Positions 1-11,379 of a stretch of DNA of 64,000 bases are shown here, one piece after another. Location of the stretch: assembly GCA_914767715.1 (NCBI GenBank), contig OU612074.1, positions 22,988,062-23,052,061 on the forward strand, written 5' to 3'. A program made the translations under genes and the position numbers. The stretch is from Membranipora membranacea (taxonomy: Eukaryota > Bryozoa > Gymnolaemata > Cheilostomatida > Membraniporidae). Below the pieces are notes generated by a model, which was given only the letters and a program-made list of their open reading frames with translations, was not told the origin of the DNA and searched no databases. Positions within the stretch are counted from its first letter, which is position 1. Every line of letters starts with the position of its first letter.

Positions 1-6
1 CAATCA

Positions 7-205
7 CCATGTTTCTATGTGAGTTTCGAGGTCGACCTAGATCAAGCTGAGTTGTCACCTCTTGGCTCGATCTCGAAATATGCAGCCATTCCCATGGTAG
101 AGCTGAGAGAAAAAAAGATAAAAAAATCTGCCGCTGCCGATTTGAACCTCCCGCGTCAGAGTCTTTGATGCTAACTGCTCGGCCATGCGAGCTCGCTGCA
201 GTGCG
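7..205 (-). repeat. tRNA-derived SINE, family 1, minus-strand copy
   Basis: Read on the minus strand, about 205 to 150 resembles a tRNA head, with an A-box-like TGGCCGAGCAGTTAG and a B-box-like GGTTCAAATCG. The part from about 130 down to 7 matches the plus-strand copy at 51345-51540 through shared blocks such as CTCAGCTCTA, CATGGGAATGG, GAGCCAAGAGGTGACAA and GAAACATGG. The 5' boundary is unclear; related GC-rich sequence continues to about 330 and contains the palindrome AGGTCGACCT. The window edge may cut the element. Confidence 0.55.
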
Positions 206-380
206 AGCCGAAATGTGCGAGCTGAACCTTGGGGCTCAGGGCGACCTCAGAGGTAGTTCCATAGCTTGAAGCTAAGACTAATTAGCCTCAGGTCGACCTC
301 AGAACTACCAGGGAAATGCAGTGAATGTCTCACACAAGTAAGCTTTAAAAATGGTATAAGTGTTTGGCATTAATATTTTG

Positions 381-545
381 CCGGAAAGAATTCTGTGGAG
401 TCTTAAGACTACTCTGCTGCAGAAACTACAGTTGCTGTTTATCACTTCTGCCTTACTTAATGAGAAAACAGCCTTTAATTAACAGCAATCAATCTGCAAT
501 TGACTTCTTAAGTAGAAATAACCTAGCAGTAACTTTTGGCAGTAT
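381..545. repeat. Dispersed repeat, unclassified, copy A
   Basis: This segment recurs at 7370-7530 and 7530-7690 in the same orientation. Shared words include CTCTGCTGCAGAAACT, CCTTACTTA, TTAATTAACAG, CAATCTG, AATTGACTTCT and AACCTAGCAG. An open frame across it is not conserved between copies, so I treat it as noncoding repeat of unknown class. Confidence 0.5.
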
Positions 546-689
546 TAATTTTAACTCAATAGAACAGGCTCACCTAGAATCACAGGCACAAATTTCTAAA
601 TGGCACAAGCGTCGTTGTGCACCAGAACTAAAAAAATATCCTGGCAAGCATCAATGTTGTAGAGCAGTTGTTGTGGTTGCGCTGTAAGG

Positions 690-1830
690 CAGTGAACTCA
701 TACAAGCAGTGAACTAGTACATCAGGCAGAAAGCGCATCTGCATTGATTTGGCGACAGCACTGTGTGATGAAAAAAGCTAAGGAATCCTATTGCTTGTAA
801 GCTAGGGTTAAACACACTCACTTTGTTTTGTTGAGTTGGCCCGCATTTAATTCCGTTTGCTAAAATGTGGGGACTAAATTGAGGGGATTAAGTGACGATT
901 AGCAAACTGCTCGGGTAAAAGGTTGAGCGGGATTATGCCTTTAATTCTCAAATTAAAGTATTTCAAACTCGGTAGGGTGATAAATCGTAGAGTTTGAGTT
1001 AGATCTGAGGTATTTATATTGAGATGTGCTTGGCGGATTTAAAAAGGTCTATCGCGACGTTTTCACCTAGTATATGATTTCATTGTTGATGAAGTCGTAC
1101 CCTGTATAAGACAAAAGATGAAATAAGTTTCATTGTGATGTAAAAATTGACTCACAAACAATAATTTAATAAGGCCATCAAACTGACTGAGAACATATAT
1201 TGATTGTCACAGAGACAGTAGACCATTTTTATAGTTACACAAAAAGAGAAAATATTAAATCTTAACTTACAAATTGTGACAGATTTATCCGCTTAAAAGG
1301 TGAGATATCCACTATATATATATGCATATAGATATTATATTCCTTACCCTATAAGGCCGCACTAGGCTACTAATACCTCAATAAATTAATAACAGCAGCC
1401 AAGTTTACAGTCATTTTATATCTATACTTGTTACAATCACACATCGAAAACTACATCACATGTATGTAGTTTTGAAACATGGGCTTAACTTGGATTTATG
1501 CTTTCACAGTTCTATTATGCAAGTGTCAAAGATGGGATTATAATTGCAAGGACCTGCAAATTCAACAAACCATTGTCGATTATATGTATGTACAGATTAT
1601 GTGGAAAAGGAATATTGAATATGCTCGTGACTCAAATTGATAGCTTAAGATATATGAGCAAATTGTTGAACAAGTTTAAAAAGGAAGGTGGTATGGTGCA
1701 GCAGGAAGAATGGGTGCAGCACATGTGTGATCTACTAAATACGAGGATTGATGAGACTCAGATACTATCATGGTCCATAAATTTCCTATAGCTCATGACT
1801 ACATGTCATAATATATATTATATATAATAA
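690..1830. other. Noncoding stretch, nothing recognised
   Basis: AT-rich sequence. An open frame at 1498-1791 (plus, 97 codons) has no recognisable domain, and I saw no convincing splice partner or coding signal for it. Confidence 0.4.
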
Positions 1831-1905
1831 CATTCAGAGGAAGGGCGCCGCCGTAGCGGACAGACGTAACATGTTAAATATGGGTGGCTATCGGTTCAAC
1901 TAGCA

Positions 1906-2233
1906 CTTCCAGCTCTATCAACATGACAACGATGACAACAACACATATATCACAACCCTGACAGCTACTGATGGCCAACTGTGCCTCGACTTCGCCGGCG
2001 GCTTGGCCACCGCTGGGCCCGTTGGCCAGACACACCACCACATCACCCAACTCTGGCTACCAACAGCACACCAAAAAGAGTGTCTGCTTCCCAACCTTTT
2101 CAAGCGCTACAAAACAATCCAACGCCAAACAAAAAATCTTCGGGCAAGTCAAACTAAAACAATAAATCAGCTAAATCTAGACATTGGCCTATGTCCTATT
2201 ATTCCTTCACCTCAGCCGGCCCGCATTGACTAG
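1906..2233 (+). pseudogene. GC-richer open frame of unknown origin, possibly a TE remnant
   Basis: One plus-strand frame stays open from 1906 (just after an in-frame TAG) to the stop TAG at 2231-2233, about 108 codons, with no ATG at its beginning. The product has a Gly/Ala segment (GQLCLDFAGGLATAGPVGQ) followed by a basic segment. The block from about 1841 to 2270 is visibly more GC-rich than its flanks, which suggests inserted or once-coding DNA. I do not recognise a family. It could be a retroelement fragment or an exon remnant, and real coding status is uncertain. Confidence 0.2.
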
Positions 2234-2239
2234 CCACTG

Positions 2240-4427
2240 ACCTGCATGGTTGGAACATCTGGCTCAACCAACACAGAATCCTTACAGGCTTTTGCCTCAC
2301 CTTTCCATCTGTCCCAGTATTCATTTCAAAGCAATACACCAAGGACAAGAAATATAAATTTCCATATTATGTTCAATGACTAACCATTGGCAGCTTGAAA
2401 AAAATCTATCCTTTGCACGAACAGTGAAAAAGATGTGATTACTTATTTGATTTTCCTAAAAGCCGCAAATGTAGTAATGCCAATATTCATGTTCATTCAC
2501 AATTAATTGATGATATTTTTTAACGGTGATGGCTAACTGATGCCACTGTAACAGTTGATCATCCCCGAAATCTCCTTTACCTGTCCATATTCATTATTTT
2601 GCAGTGGTGCCTAATCCATGTTTATTCACAAGTTAGATGCAGTAATTTTTTATTTCCAAATCAAACAATTAAAAATCAGCAAGAATCGAAGATGCGTCAG
2701 ACAGCCAAAATTTGGTTTCATTGTTTCATTTGTGATAATCCAAATAAATCTGAATTATAAACGTGACTGAGCTAAAAACAATGCAACCAGATTCCACCTT
2801 GTTAATTTCATGTATTCTCCCAAGATAAAAGCCTGTTTGATAATACCTACATATTGCTTTGCCAGAAGCAGATTTGGTGCTTCTCTTAATCATCATCATA
2901 ATATGTTTTCTACTCCCACAATTACTTAATTAGTTAACTGAATTTCCATTGGCACATAAATGTACCCAAATCTGGTGAAAATTGCCTCAATCAAGATTGA
3001 AATAGGCCTGTATTGCATTGTAGAAACTGTCCGAGAATGTTTTTGGTTTTCCCGTGTACCAACAATGATTCAGCATATATAGCTCAATTGACATTTACCC
3101 ACACAGTTCCTATGATACCTGTCCATGACTTACAGGTCAATGGTGATCATTTCTGGTCCCTGATATGAGAGCAGACAACAATACAATACAATAACACATG
3201 TGTAAGTATTGCATGGGTCAGATTTCCTGACGATTTAAGAAAGTTTCTGGTGGGGTTGCAATCTAGTTTTGCCTGACAATGCGCTGCTTCTTTGCAGAGG
3301 AATTTTTCATTCGAGATATTGCCAGCAGTCCTTTTAACCATAGTATTAAACGCTCTGATACCTGGCATATCAACTCCACTATTTGGTCTTCTTTATATAT
3401 ATTGGATAATTGGCAAGGGTAAATTTTGCTTTTGTCATTAATCTAAAAATTTAGTGTGTTAAAGAGAAATTTTCAGTGCATTTATGAAAATATGTTAATG
3501 ATAGATTACTGGTAAAAAAAAGAAGCCCATTTGACCATCTCTGATAGTGATGTTACTCTCATAGCACTCTACACCGATTTTCCAAAATGAGATTGATATC
3601 TAGTGAAATGTAACATTGATTGATGGGACAGGGTTATTGAAGAGAAATTCAATTGAAGATTTTAGGGTATTAAGATCCCATTATTTTAGCCACTGTTTGT
3701 CTTTCAGATTATTTCTGACACTTCTTACTTGTGGGTGAGCACAACTTCAAAAAATATGAAAATCAAAACTACATACATGCGATTTAGTTTTCGATGTGTC
3801 AATTTAAATATTTATATACAATAGGAATACAGCAATCTACATAAAAAATATATAAAATATTCAATACGGGAATTTACTTACATTTTAGATGGTATTATGA
3901 AATCCAGATGTAGGCGGCTCACAGAGAATAGATGTAAAGATAGAGCAATATAGAGTAATAATTACTTTAGAGTGACTGAGATTAAAATGCACTCATTGCT
4001 TTGATGTTTACTTTCATATGTTTCGGCTGCAACTGACATCAAATTTAAGATGTACTACGTTTGCCACTATACGATGATAAATAATTGGTTAGCATTTAAT
4101 ACATTTTTAAATGAGGGTTGGTGATTATGGTCATTGTCATATTATTGCTTACCCTATAAATATACCAAACATGCAATTTGAATCTTGCCTCCCCCGCATT
4201 AAAGTCAGACAGAGCAAGATAGTAGATGTATGAGTTGGCAGCATCCCTGGTAGCTCAACAGCGCATACACACTGATAATGTCAAAACACCGAAACGAAAC
4301 CGAATTTATTCAAGCCCTGTAAGTTCAGTACGTAAGTTATAAGGGCAACTTCCAATCTAACACACATTTGAATTTTGTTGCAGTTAAAAGACAAGTTTTT
4401 GATACCACTATTCAATTGCCATTAAAC
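2240..4427. other. Noncoding stretch, nothing recognised
   Basis: AT-rich intergenic DNA. The short open frames here (for example 3147-3368 minus) show no domain, signal peptide or splice pattern that I would support. Confidence 0.4.
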
Positions 4428-4433
4428 TTTATT
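4428..4433 (-). promoter_or_regulatory. Poly(A) signal AATAAA for the small secreted peptide gene
   Basis: AATAAA on the minus strand, 66 bases downstream of the stop codon of the predicted peptide gene at 4499-5026. Confidence 0.45.
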
Positions 4434-4498
4434 TTGGGCAGAAGCAATAATGAATAGAGCAACCGCTGTAGTCTCTTGTATTGTCAGGGTGATTCTCC

Positions 4499-5026
4499 TT
4501 AGTCCTGCACTGGTCCGTCTTGAGGACAGTTCTGAAACAGAAAAAGGTTAAGTGACAAAATCCACACAAAACTAATCGATGATAGATGATTTATTTCATA
4601 ACCTAACTTTGACAACTAGTTCGCCCATTATATGACGATGGTGAAACTGCAGCCTCACTTTTTTAGTTTTGCGCTTTATAGAAAAACAATAAGCACACAT
4701 AGCAACGTTAGTTTGAGGAAGTGTTTTATTTTAATGGCGCAAAGTTGAAATTGCATTTGATTTGGATAGGCAGCAGCTTGGCCAACAGAGAACGGGCTGA
4801 ATGTTTCTTTAAAGAATTAATATGCAGCACAAATCCAGGCATTGAAAACTCCAAATCATGATTGATTTCTTGGAGGATTGTTCTAATGCGGATGATTTTG
4901 ATGACTTACACCATAGTCTTGGTCTTGTTTGCCTTTCTCTTGTCCAATGCAATTTTCAAGAGCATGTGAGCGAGCGCCCAACATCAACAAAACAACTGCT
5001 ACTGAAATCAACCAGGCTCTCGTCAT
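4499..5026 (-). CDS. Candidate small secreted peptide, two exons, 49 aa
   Basis: Exon 1 (5026-4910) runs from an ATG to a strong donor GTAAGT and encodes a clear signal peptide: MTRAW, a hydrophobic core LISVAVVLLML, then GARSHA with probable cleavage before LENC. Exon 2 (4531-4499) follows a pyrimidine-rich acceptor ending TTTCAG, adds NCPQDGPVQD and stops at TAA. The phase is 0/0 and the intron is 378 bases. The mature part would be about 27 hydrophilic, acidic residues with two cysteines 15 apart, enough for one disulfide loop. An AATAAA lies 66 bases past the stop. An acceptor-like CTCTCTAG lies upstream of the ATG, so a 5' untranslated exon is likely. I recognise no family. A chance arrangement cannot be excluded because the gene is so short. 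Confidence 0.45.
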
Positions 5027-5079
5027 ATATTGTGCGTGGAAGTTCTCCCTAGAGAGAAATGGAACAATCAAAGCAATCA

Positions 5080-7369
5080 CTCATCAACATGGACGTATAG
5101 ATTTCTTTCCTGCATCGGGTATAAGAAACAAAAACCCAGGTTCTCAAACCAATTTAGTGAAAACAAAATGCCTTTGTCTTTTATTATCTTACTTTTATTT
5201 CTAGTTTGTTGTGTGTATTGATAAAAGTTACATGATTTCACTTTAATAAAATTGCAAATGGAAATGTCACTGGGAAATCACATTGAGTTATCAACAAGGA
5301 TAAAATCAAACCGGCTATTATAGTTATTTAATTATATCAACAAAGCTTCGACAGCCATGAAATTAAGTTAAAGTTAAGTCTTAAAATTGGCTCCCTAATG
5401 TAAATAAATATCAGAGCAGAAAGCGACTATTCAAAGCTTCTGATCTGTAGCAAAGAATGTTATATAATTAAAAATTTTCTGTGTTTGAGTACCAAGCCAC
5501 TAACATGCATGCTTTTTAAAAGTTTTATTTTTTCACTTATAATGCATTGTCTATCAGTCCTGTATCCCGCCATTTATCAACGAGATAAGAAGGACATGCG
5601 CAAAATATTTAAAGATGCTTCCTCGCTCTGATTACAACTTAATTATGATCTTGAAACTCTAGTTAACACTCATTTAAAAAATTGTGTAATGCAGATATTC
5701 ACTGGTTGCGAACACTTTATCCAGAACTACCTTGAACGATGCCCCTCAGGTCGGCTTAGACGCCCTAAATACCGCACTGCCTGGGGCAAAGACTGCTTTT
5801 GGAGACACATGAGCTTTTAGATTAATAACACAAGTTTTTAACAACTTTTTAATAATACTATTTTTGTATTCAAGGCAACTTCATTATTTTTTAGCAGAGT
5901 ACGTGTACCGGCCGATGTTAACTGTTCAACATCACTCTCTCTTCCGTACTGTACATGATAGAGTTAGTTTTTCTTGGCGTCGGTTGTTTTATTAAGCTCT
6001 CATGATCAAACTAATGCTGCCACTCAGACAAAATTGTGCTCACTGAGTTCAGTATAGCTTCAAGATAACTAATTGAGGCTTCAAGTTCAGGATGATCATC
6101 AAAATGGCAAATAATTTTGACAAATTGATTCTCAAAAATAAGGGTATGAAATTAACGCACTAGGTGATGATGTCAATAGTGTCTACTATTAAGTGGGTAA
6201 CTAGTATATAATTATGAGGATAATTCATTGCATACACTGATTTTGATGGTGAGTTTAAAAAAAAAATGATTTGCCCATTAGGTGACAATGCTGAGATCGC
6301 AGCCTCATGATAACGGTTTTGAGCTATGCAGAATTATTGTGAGTTTGTGTGGCAGTAAGTGGTTTAGATTGTGAGACAGTGTTCAAAAGGCCTATCGTAA
6401 AACTTTCCGGGGTATTTTTCAGTTAGGAAACTGTTTACATTACTACACTGGCTGGCTACATAATTAATATGGCCAAGCTGGAACTTGCTTCGTACTGTTT
6501 CAATGCTCCGTTTATTTTTTTCAGGGTATTTAAAACAAGTCAATAGCAGGGCACAATACAAATTGTTCCGGGTTTTTTATTTAAGGTTTGTGGAAACAAT
6601 CCGGGAAATAATATCAAAAATATTACTCTTTATAACTTATCATTACAATGAACATGAACTATGTGATGATGCCGATACAATCCTTTTTGAACTGTTTGTA
6701 AGCTTGAAATACCTGTCATTTAAAGCAAAGACGATTTAGCGCTTGGCTCATACTAAAAGACACAAATATCGACAATCACTGCCTTATGTCGGAATCCAAT
6801 ATATTCTTAAACCAATTTGATGCACTCACACGAATAAATTTTGTTACTCTATTAAAAAACTAAGTAAAGACTAAAGATAACATCTCTTACTATTCACTCA
6901 TACAAGATGAAAAACAGGATATGAAATCTATGAGGTTACCAGAATGAGACAATTGCAAAGAGGAAAAATGTCAAATCACAACCACACACATTATTATACA
7001 GCACTGTGAATAGACAGTTTCAATGTTGTAAATAAGTATTTAATACTTGATATTCCTATATTTTCTATTTTATCGTTACAGAAGTAATAACATCTCAGTG
7101 AATATCACTTCTCAGTCCGCAGTGTACCATTAGGAGTTGTCTTTCCTAATATGCTAAATTTCCTACATCAAAGTAACCCTCTCTCGTACACAACTTGATC
7201 TGTGTGGACCTGAGGGTTTATTAACATGATAGTTGAGGGTGTACAGTGTTCATCAATCAAGTCTTCAACAAAAAACTAGTTTATTATCATGAACTAAAAA
7301 GTAAAAATTTATGTCCCTCAATAAATCATTATTGGTTGGAAGTTTTTTTTTGCACTTAATACTAAGTCA
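5080..7369. other. Noncoding stretch, nothing recognised
   Basis: AT-rich intergenic DNA. Open frames such as 6485-6739 (plus) and 6364-6561 (minus) overlap each other and show no recognisable domain. Confidence 0.4.
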
Positions 7370-7690
7370 ATCCGGTGGAGGCGAAGTCTTCAAATCACTC
7401 TGCTGCAGAAACTTCATCAGTCGCTGTTTGTCACTTAATCCTTGCTTAGCAATCAACCTTTAATTTCTAGCTATCAATCCTTAATAACCTCCCATGTAAA
7501 AATCAACCAAGCAGTAATTGTTGGCAGGTGTTGTAGTTTTGCTAGTCCTCAGACTGCACTGTAACAAGTACATTTATATTTTATCACTTATGCCTTACTT
7601 AGTGAGCAAACAGCCATTAATTAACAGAAATCAATCTGTAATTGACTTCTCAATTAAAGATAACCTAGCAGCTATTTTGGTCAGTATGGC
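7370..7690. repeat. Dispersed repeat, unclassified, copies B and C in tandem
   Basis: Two adjacent diverged copies of the repeat at 381-545. Copy B (about 7370-7530) shares ACTCTGCTGCAGAAACTTC and GCAGTAATTGTTGGCAG-like words. Copy C (about 7530-7690) shares CCTTACTTAGTGAG, TTAATTAACAGAAATCAATC and AATTGACTTCTCAATTAAAG-like words. The order and orientation are the same as in copy A. Confidence 0.5.
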
Positions 7691-8068
7691 CAATTACTTA
7701 GGATTTATCTTCAAATGCTAAAAAAATAAAAATAAAAAAATGATTAAATCCTTAAATAAATTGAGAATAGTTTTATATTTCTATAACTTTAAATGTTTCT
7801 ATTTGTTCATTACCACTTGAGGCTAGAACTGTTAAATTAAAAGCTGAATCATCATTATCTCTTCATCTCAATAATAAACTTATTATAATACATATCTGCA
7901 ATTTAATTCATGTTTTCTACTGTGGAGGGTGAATATTTAAGAGTAAGTTTTTTAGCTGTACCATCAAGGTACAATGACTGTTGACCGTGCTATAAAGTTA
8001 GTGAGCTCTGTCAATTGTTGGCCAAGACAGATAAATGCAATTACCCTATTGCCTTCACTAGCCCAGTA

Positions 8069-8388
8069 TTTTTTTTTTCTATGCACTAGGTCTTATTTGA
8101 CCGCCCTATTCAACGGGCCCCCTTAAGATCGGGTGGCTTGTGTGGGGTAGTACCCTATACCCTTGCCCGCCGTTGCCAGCTACTCTTTTTTCGAAGAGGC
8201 AGAGGAGGATCTTTATACTGCATGCAAACACACAGTAGACCTCCTGTATTTATGGTCCTGATCCGAACAGACCTGGCTAGGATGAATGGCTTGCCAGTGC
8301 CAAATCAGAAATGACAGCCGGCGCCGGGAATCGAACCTGGATAATAAGATCACAAGTCCATACCCTTAACCATCAGACCACTCCTGAC
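8069..8388 (-). repeat. tRNA-derived SINE, family 2, minus strand
   Basis: The minus strand from 8388 begins with a tRNA-like head: GTCAGGAGTGGTCTGATGG supplies an A box (TGGTCTGATGGTTAAGG) and GGTTCGATTCCCGGCGCC a near-perfect B box. A GC-rich body without a long ORF follows. It ends in a short A run (the plus-strand T run at 8069-8078). No exact target-site duplication was found by eye. Confidence 0.7.
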
Positions 8389-8389
8389 T

Positions 8390-9845
8390 ATTGATCAGTG
8401 TTTATTAAAAAAATTGATGTGCCAGTTTGCAGTTGTAAATTATCCGACAAGCGAAAACCAAATCTTGATTGTTATATTTGTTGAGTTAAGGGCAGCCTGA
8501 AATACATTGATAGGGAGCTGTAAGCCTTGATTATACACCATATGTAAATTAAGTACTATAGATGGGGTACAATAAGAAGCTGGCCTAACAAACATTCTTG
8601 CACAGGCAGGATGTAAATGCAATATTCATTTCAACCAGCTAACTTCAACTGAAGCAAATATGTAGAACAATCAATGGCATTGGAATTACCTTCCAACCAA
8701 GATCATTTTTGTGTATTCTCAAGTTTTAAAACCAGTAGTTCTACTAAAATTGAAATAAATACCTCTCAAATTCAGGGAAAAGACAGCCATTCATGAGCTA
8801 TTGCTGACAATGGTTCTGCACTTGATTTGGCAAAATAATATAAGATCCCTTTTGATCTAGTCATTGTTTGTGAACTGTAGAATTACTCACAGACTGGCTT
8901 GTTGATTCCTGTCTGTAAATATAGACATTTCTCTTGTGTACTCAGTTCATGTCAGAGATTGCTTCTGTATATTACTTTTATGAAATCAATTTGTAGACTA
9001 CTGTGTCTTGTAAATTCTGGTGTTGAGAGGTTGAAACAATAAAGGGTCGTGATGCGTCTGAGCAAGATGCTCCCGGTTATTGGCTGTTCCTATTCATTTG
9101 CACGAGAAATTATATAGAAAAATATTGAGGGCTTGAACATCACTACACAAAAGACGATTACAATTAGAATGAACAATCAAGAAAATCGGACCACAAATTC
9201 TCATGTTAGCATCCTAGGGAGGCATGGCCTCAAATGAATTTTCTTCTGTCAGACACCTTTTGAAAACATGCATGTAGAACATATTGTCTGTCTTGAGGGC
9301 ATATGCATTATTCAGAGGGTATGACAGATTTTTATAAATTGAGAACATCTCTAAATATTTAATGTATGCTCAATATTTTTAAAGTGTTTCCTTGAATTTT
9401 GTGGAATTCCTCTACTTTTCAATATGAAAATGTGTTTTAAGTTTTGTGGTTGGTACATTTTAAGTTGAAGGTTTTTAAAAACAATTAACTTTGAATATCT
9501 TATTGATATTTCTTTCATCAACAACAATCTATTGACCTGCAGTAGGGTAGCTCTACGCTAAATAAATACATGTTTCTCCTCATTAATCTTTTGCGACTTC
9601 CTTGAGTGACTGATTCTGTTTGGTGTCAGTGTTGGGAAATAGGTAGGTAAGCCACCAACGCAACAAAACACATTTTTATTGTCATATGTTAACCAGGATA
9701 TCATATTCTACAAGGAATGGAATTTCAACTCTTTTAAAATTATTTTTACTTAATATTTAAAACAAATCTTTTTTATTACAAGGTGTCACTTTTTATGTAA
9801 CAAGACTTTAAAAGGTTTAACACTCTGTGTGAAAATCAATAGTCA
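8390..9845. other. Noncoding stretch, nothing recognised
   Basis: AT-rich intergenic DNA without a supported gene. It is followed by an AT-rich (TAA)n-like simple repeat. Confidence 0.4.
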
Positions 9846-9846
9846 G

Positions 9847-9893
9847 AATAAAAATAATAATTATAATAATAAAAATTATAATAATAATAATAT
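9847..9893. repeat. Simple repeat, (TAA)n-like
   Basis: Imperfect run of ATAATA/AATAATT triplets immediately upstream of the LINE fragment. Confidence 0.7.
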
Positions 9894-9959
9894 CCCCGGT
9901 TAGAGATCCTAACCCGATACCAACATATCACCGGCTGAAGAGCTGAGGAAATCAACAGG

Positions 9960-10524
9960 GACAAATAATAATACTGGAATCAAAGCTTAATGGAGGAAAC
10001 GTCATCAAAGCAGTAAACACATGGGCGGTTGCTGTCCTCAGATACTCTGGAGGAATGTTTGACTGGACAAAGGAGGAGCTTGAGGTTATGGACAAAAAAA
10101 CCAGAACACTGATGACTGTAAACAGAGCACTACACAGTGGGCTAATGTGGCAAGGCTGTATTTGACAAGAAATGAAGGAGGAAGAGGATCGAGAGCAGTG
10201 GAAGAAACCATCAGGATAGAAGAGCACGGACTATCGGATTATGTAAAACATGACAACAAAGGACTCAACAGATACCTCAAGAGTTTTGAGAAGAAAGAAA
10301 CCAAACGAGAGTATAAAGACCGCAAGATGGAGGAGAAACAACAGGAACGGAAGAACAAAGCATTACATGGACAGTACACAAAGATAGCAGATCAAACAGA
10401 CACAAAGATTGGCATTACAGACTTCCAGCATATGGCTAAGGCTAATCATAAACAGTTGAACAAACATTCCTTCACCATCACCTTAGCAACTGCATATCAG
10501 TTATCAATGAGTTTAACATTCTGA
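9960..10524 (+). pseudogene. LINE (non-LTR retrotransposon) reverse transcriptase C-terminal fragment, broken
   Basis: Translated in one frame to about 10138 and then in another, this reads as the post-RT region of a LINE polyprotein: KLNGGNVIKAVNTWAV, LRYSGGMFDWTKEEL, DKKTRTLM and RALHSG, then ARLYLTRNEGGRGSRAVEET and KALHGQY. The RYSGG, W-K-E-E, D-R-K-T-R and RLYL-R-EGGRG motifs are typical of retroelement C-terminal regions. About one base is missing near 10141-10146, shifting the frame. The fragment lacks the catalytic RT core and an endonuclease, so it is a truncated dead copy. The second half is an open frame from 10147 to 10524. Confidence 0.65.
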
Positions 10525-10879
10525 CAAGGTGAACGTAGGAGTTGTTCCGGTATCGCTCGAATGTTGAGGGGTCTGTCTACTGCATGGTGCTTGATTCACA
10601 CAGGTGATTACAGCATTAGATTCATACATTAAATCACCAGGAGGTATTAGATATAACATCAACATTATTGCATCCCCTAACTAAGTAGCATCTCATTTCT
10701 CAATTATCCTGCTAATTATTATCTAATTTGCCTCTTTTATTTTTACCGCAGTTGCCTTATCAGAGGTCATCACTGATTTTGTTTGTGTAAACATAATTGG
10801 CAAAGACAAACACACCTTTGGTTAAGTTAGTGAGTGAAAGTTGTGCTCACTTGCTGATATTGTGACAATGGAATTATCT

Positions 10880-10953
10880 GGCCGATTAGCTCAGATGGTT
10901 AGAGCGTCGTGCTAATAACGCGAATGTCATGGGTTCGAGCCCCATATTGGCCA
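10880..10953 (+). tRNA. tRNA-Ile (anticodon AAT)
   Basis: A 74-base cloverleaf. The acceptor stem GGCCGAT pairs with ATTGGCC (one G-T wobble). The D arm is GCTC/GAGC. The anticodon stem TCGTG/CGCGA (one wobble) encloses loop CTAATAA with anticodon AAT. The T arm ATGGG/CCCAT encloses TTCGAGC. The discriminator is A. Internal A and B boxes are intact. A TTTT run begins four bases downstream at 10958 and would terminate RNA polymerase III. It looks like a genuine eukaryotic tRNA-Ile(AAU) gene rather than a SINE head, because no SINE body follows. Confidence 0.88.
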
Positions 10954-10957
10954 TGAG

Positions 10958-10961
10958 TTTT
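10958..10961 (+). terminator. Pol III terminator (T4) of the tRNA-Ile gene
   Basis: TTTT beginning four bases after the last tRNA base, the usual minimal RNA polymerase III stop. Confidence 0.6.
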
Positions 10962-11310
10962 GGTTTCAATCGTTTCTAACAATTCCACTCGTCCTAAATC
11001 AAAGAATAGAAAGACACTCGACCTTAATTTCTTGACCATGATTCCTCAACCACAATTCCTCGTCAGGAGGTACACCAGCAATCAGAAAACCACCAACAAC
11101 CCTACCATTGTACTGTATGAGGCAATAGTTAATGGTATAGTATGTGTACAACTAATTTTAAATATAACAGTTTCGTTCCTGCCTTTGATGACAAACAGCT
11201 GGCTGGCTTTGCTGCAGAGTAGATCTTTGGCATGTGGGTGTACCCATAGTTGTTTGGCACAGATAATAGTTCTTATAACTAATTGTCTGGTCTGCTGACG
11301 TTTATGAAGT

Positions 11311-11373
11311 GGTAGTGTAGCTCAAGTGGAAGAGCGCTTGCTTAGCATGTGAGAGGTACCGGATTTAACAGGA
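11311..11373 (+). pseudogene. tRNA-Ala(AGC)-like relic
   Basis: The first two thirds match a eukaryotic tRNA-Ala(AGC): the stretch GAGCGCTTGCTTAGCATGTG holds the anticodon stem-loop with AGC and is followed by GAGAGGTACCGG. The T arm and 3' acceptor are lost: GGATTTAACAGGAAAGG stands where GGGTTCGATCC should be. It is therefore a truncated pseudogene or an eroded SINE head, about 360 bases downstream of the tRNA-Ile gene. Confidence 0.65.
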
Positions 11374-11379
11374 AAGGAC

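Noticed and set aside
4235-4280. tRNA-like TGGTAGCTCAACAGCG
   Set aside because: Only an A-box resemblance, with no B box at the right distance.
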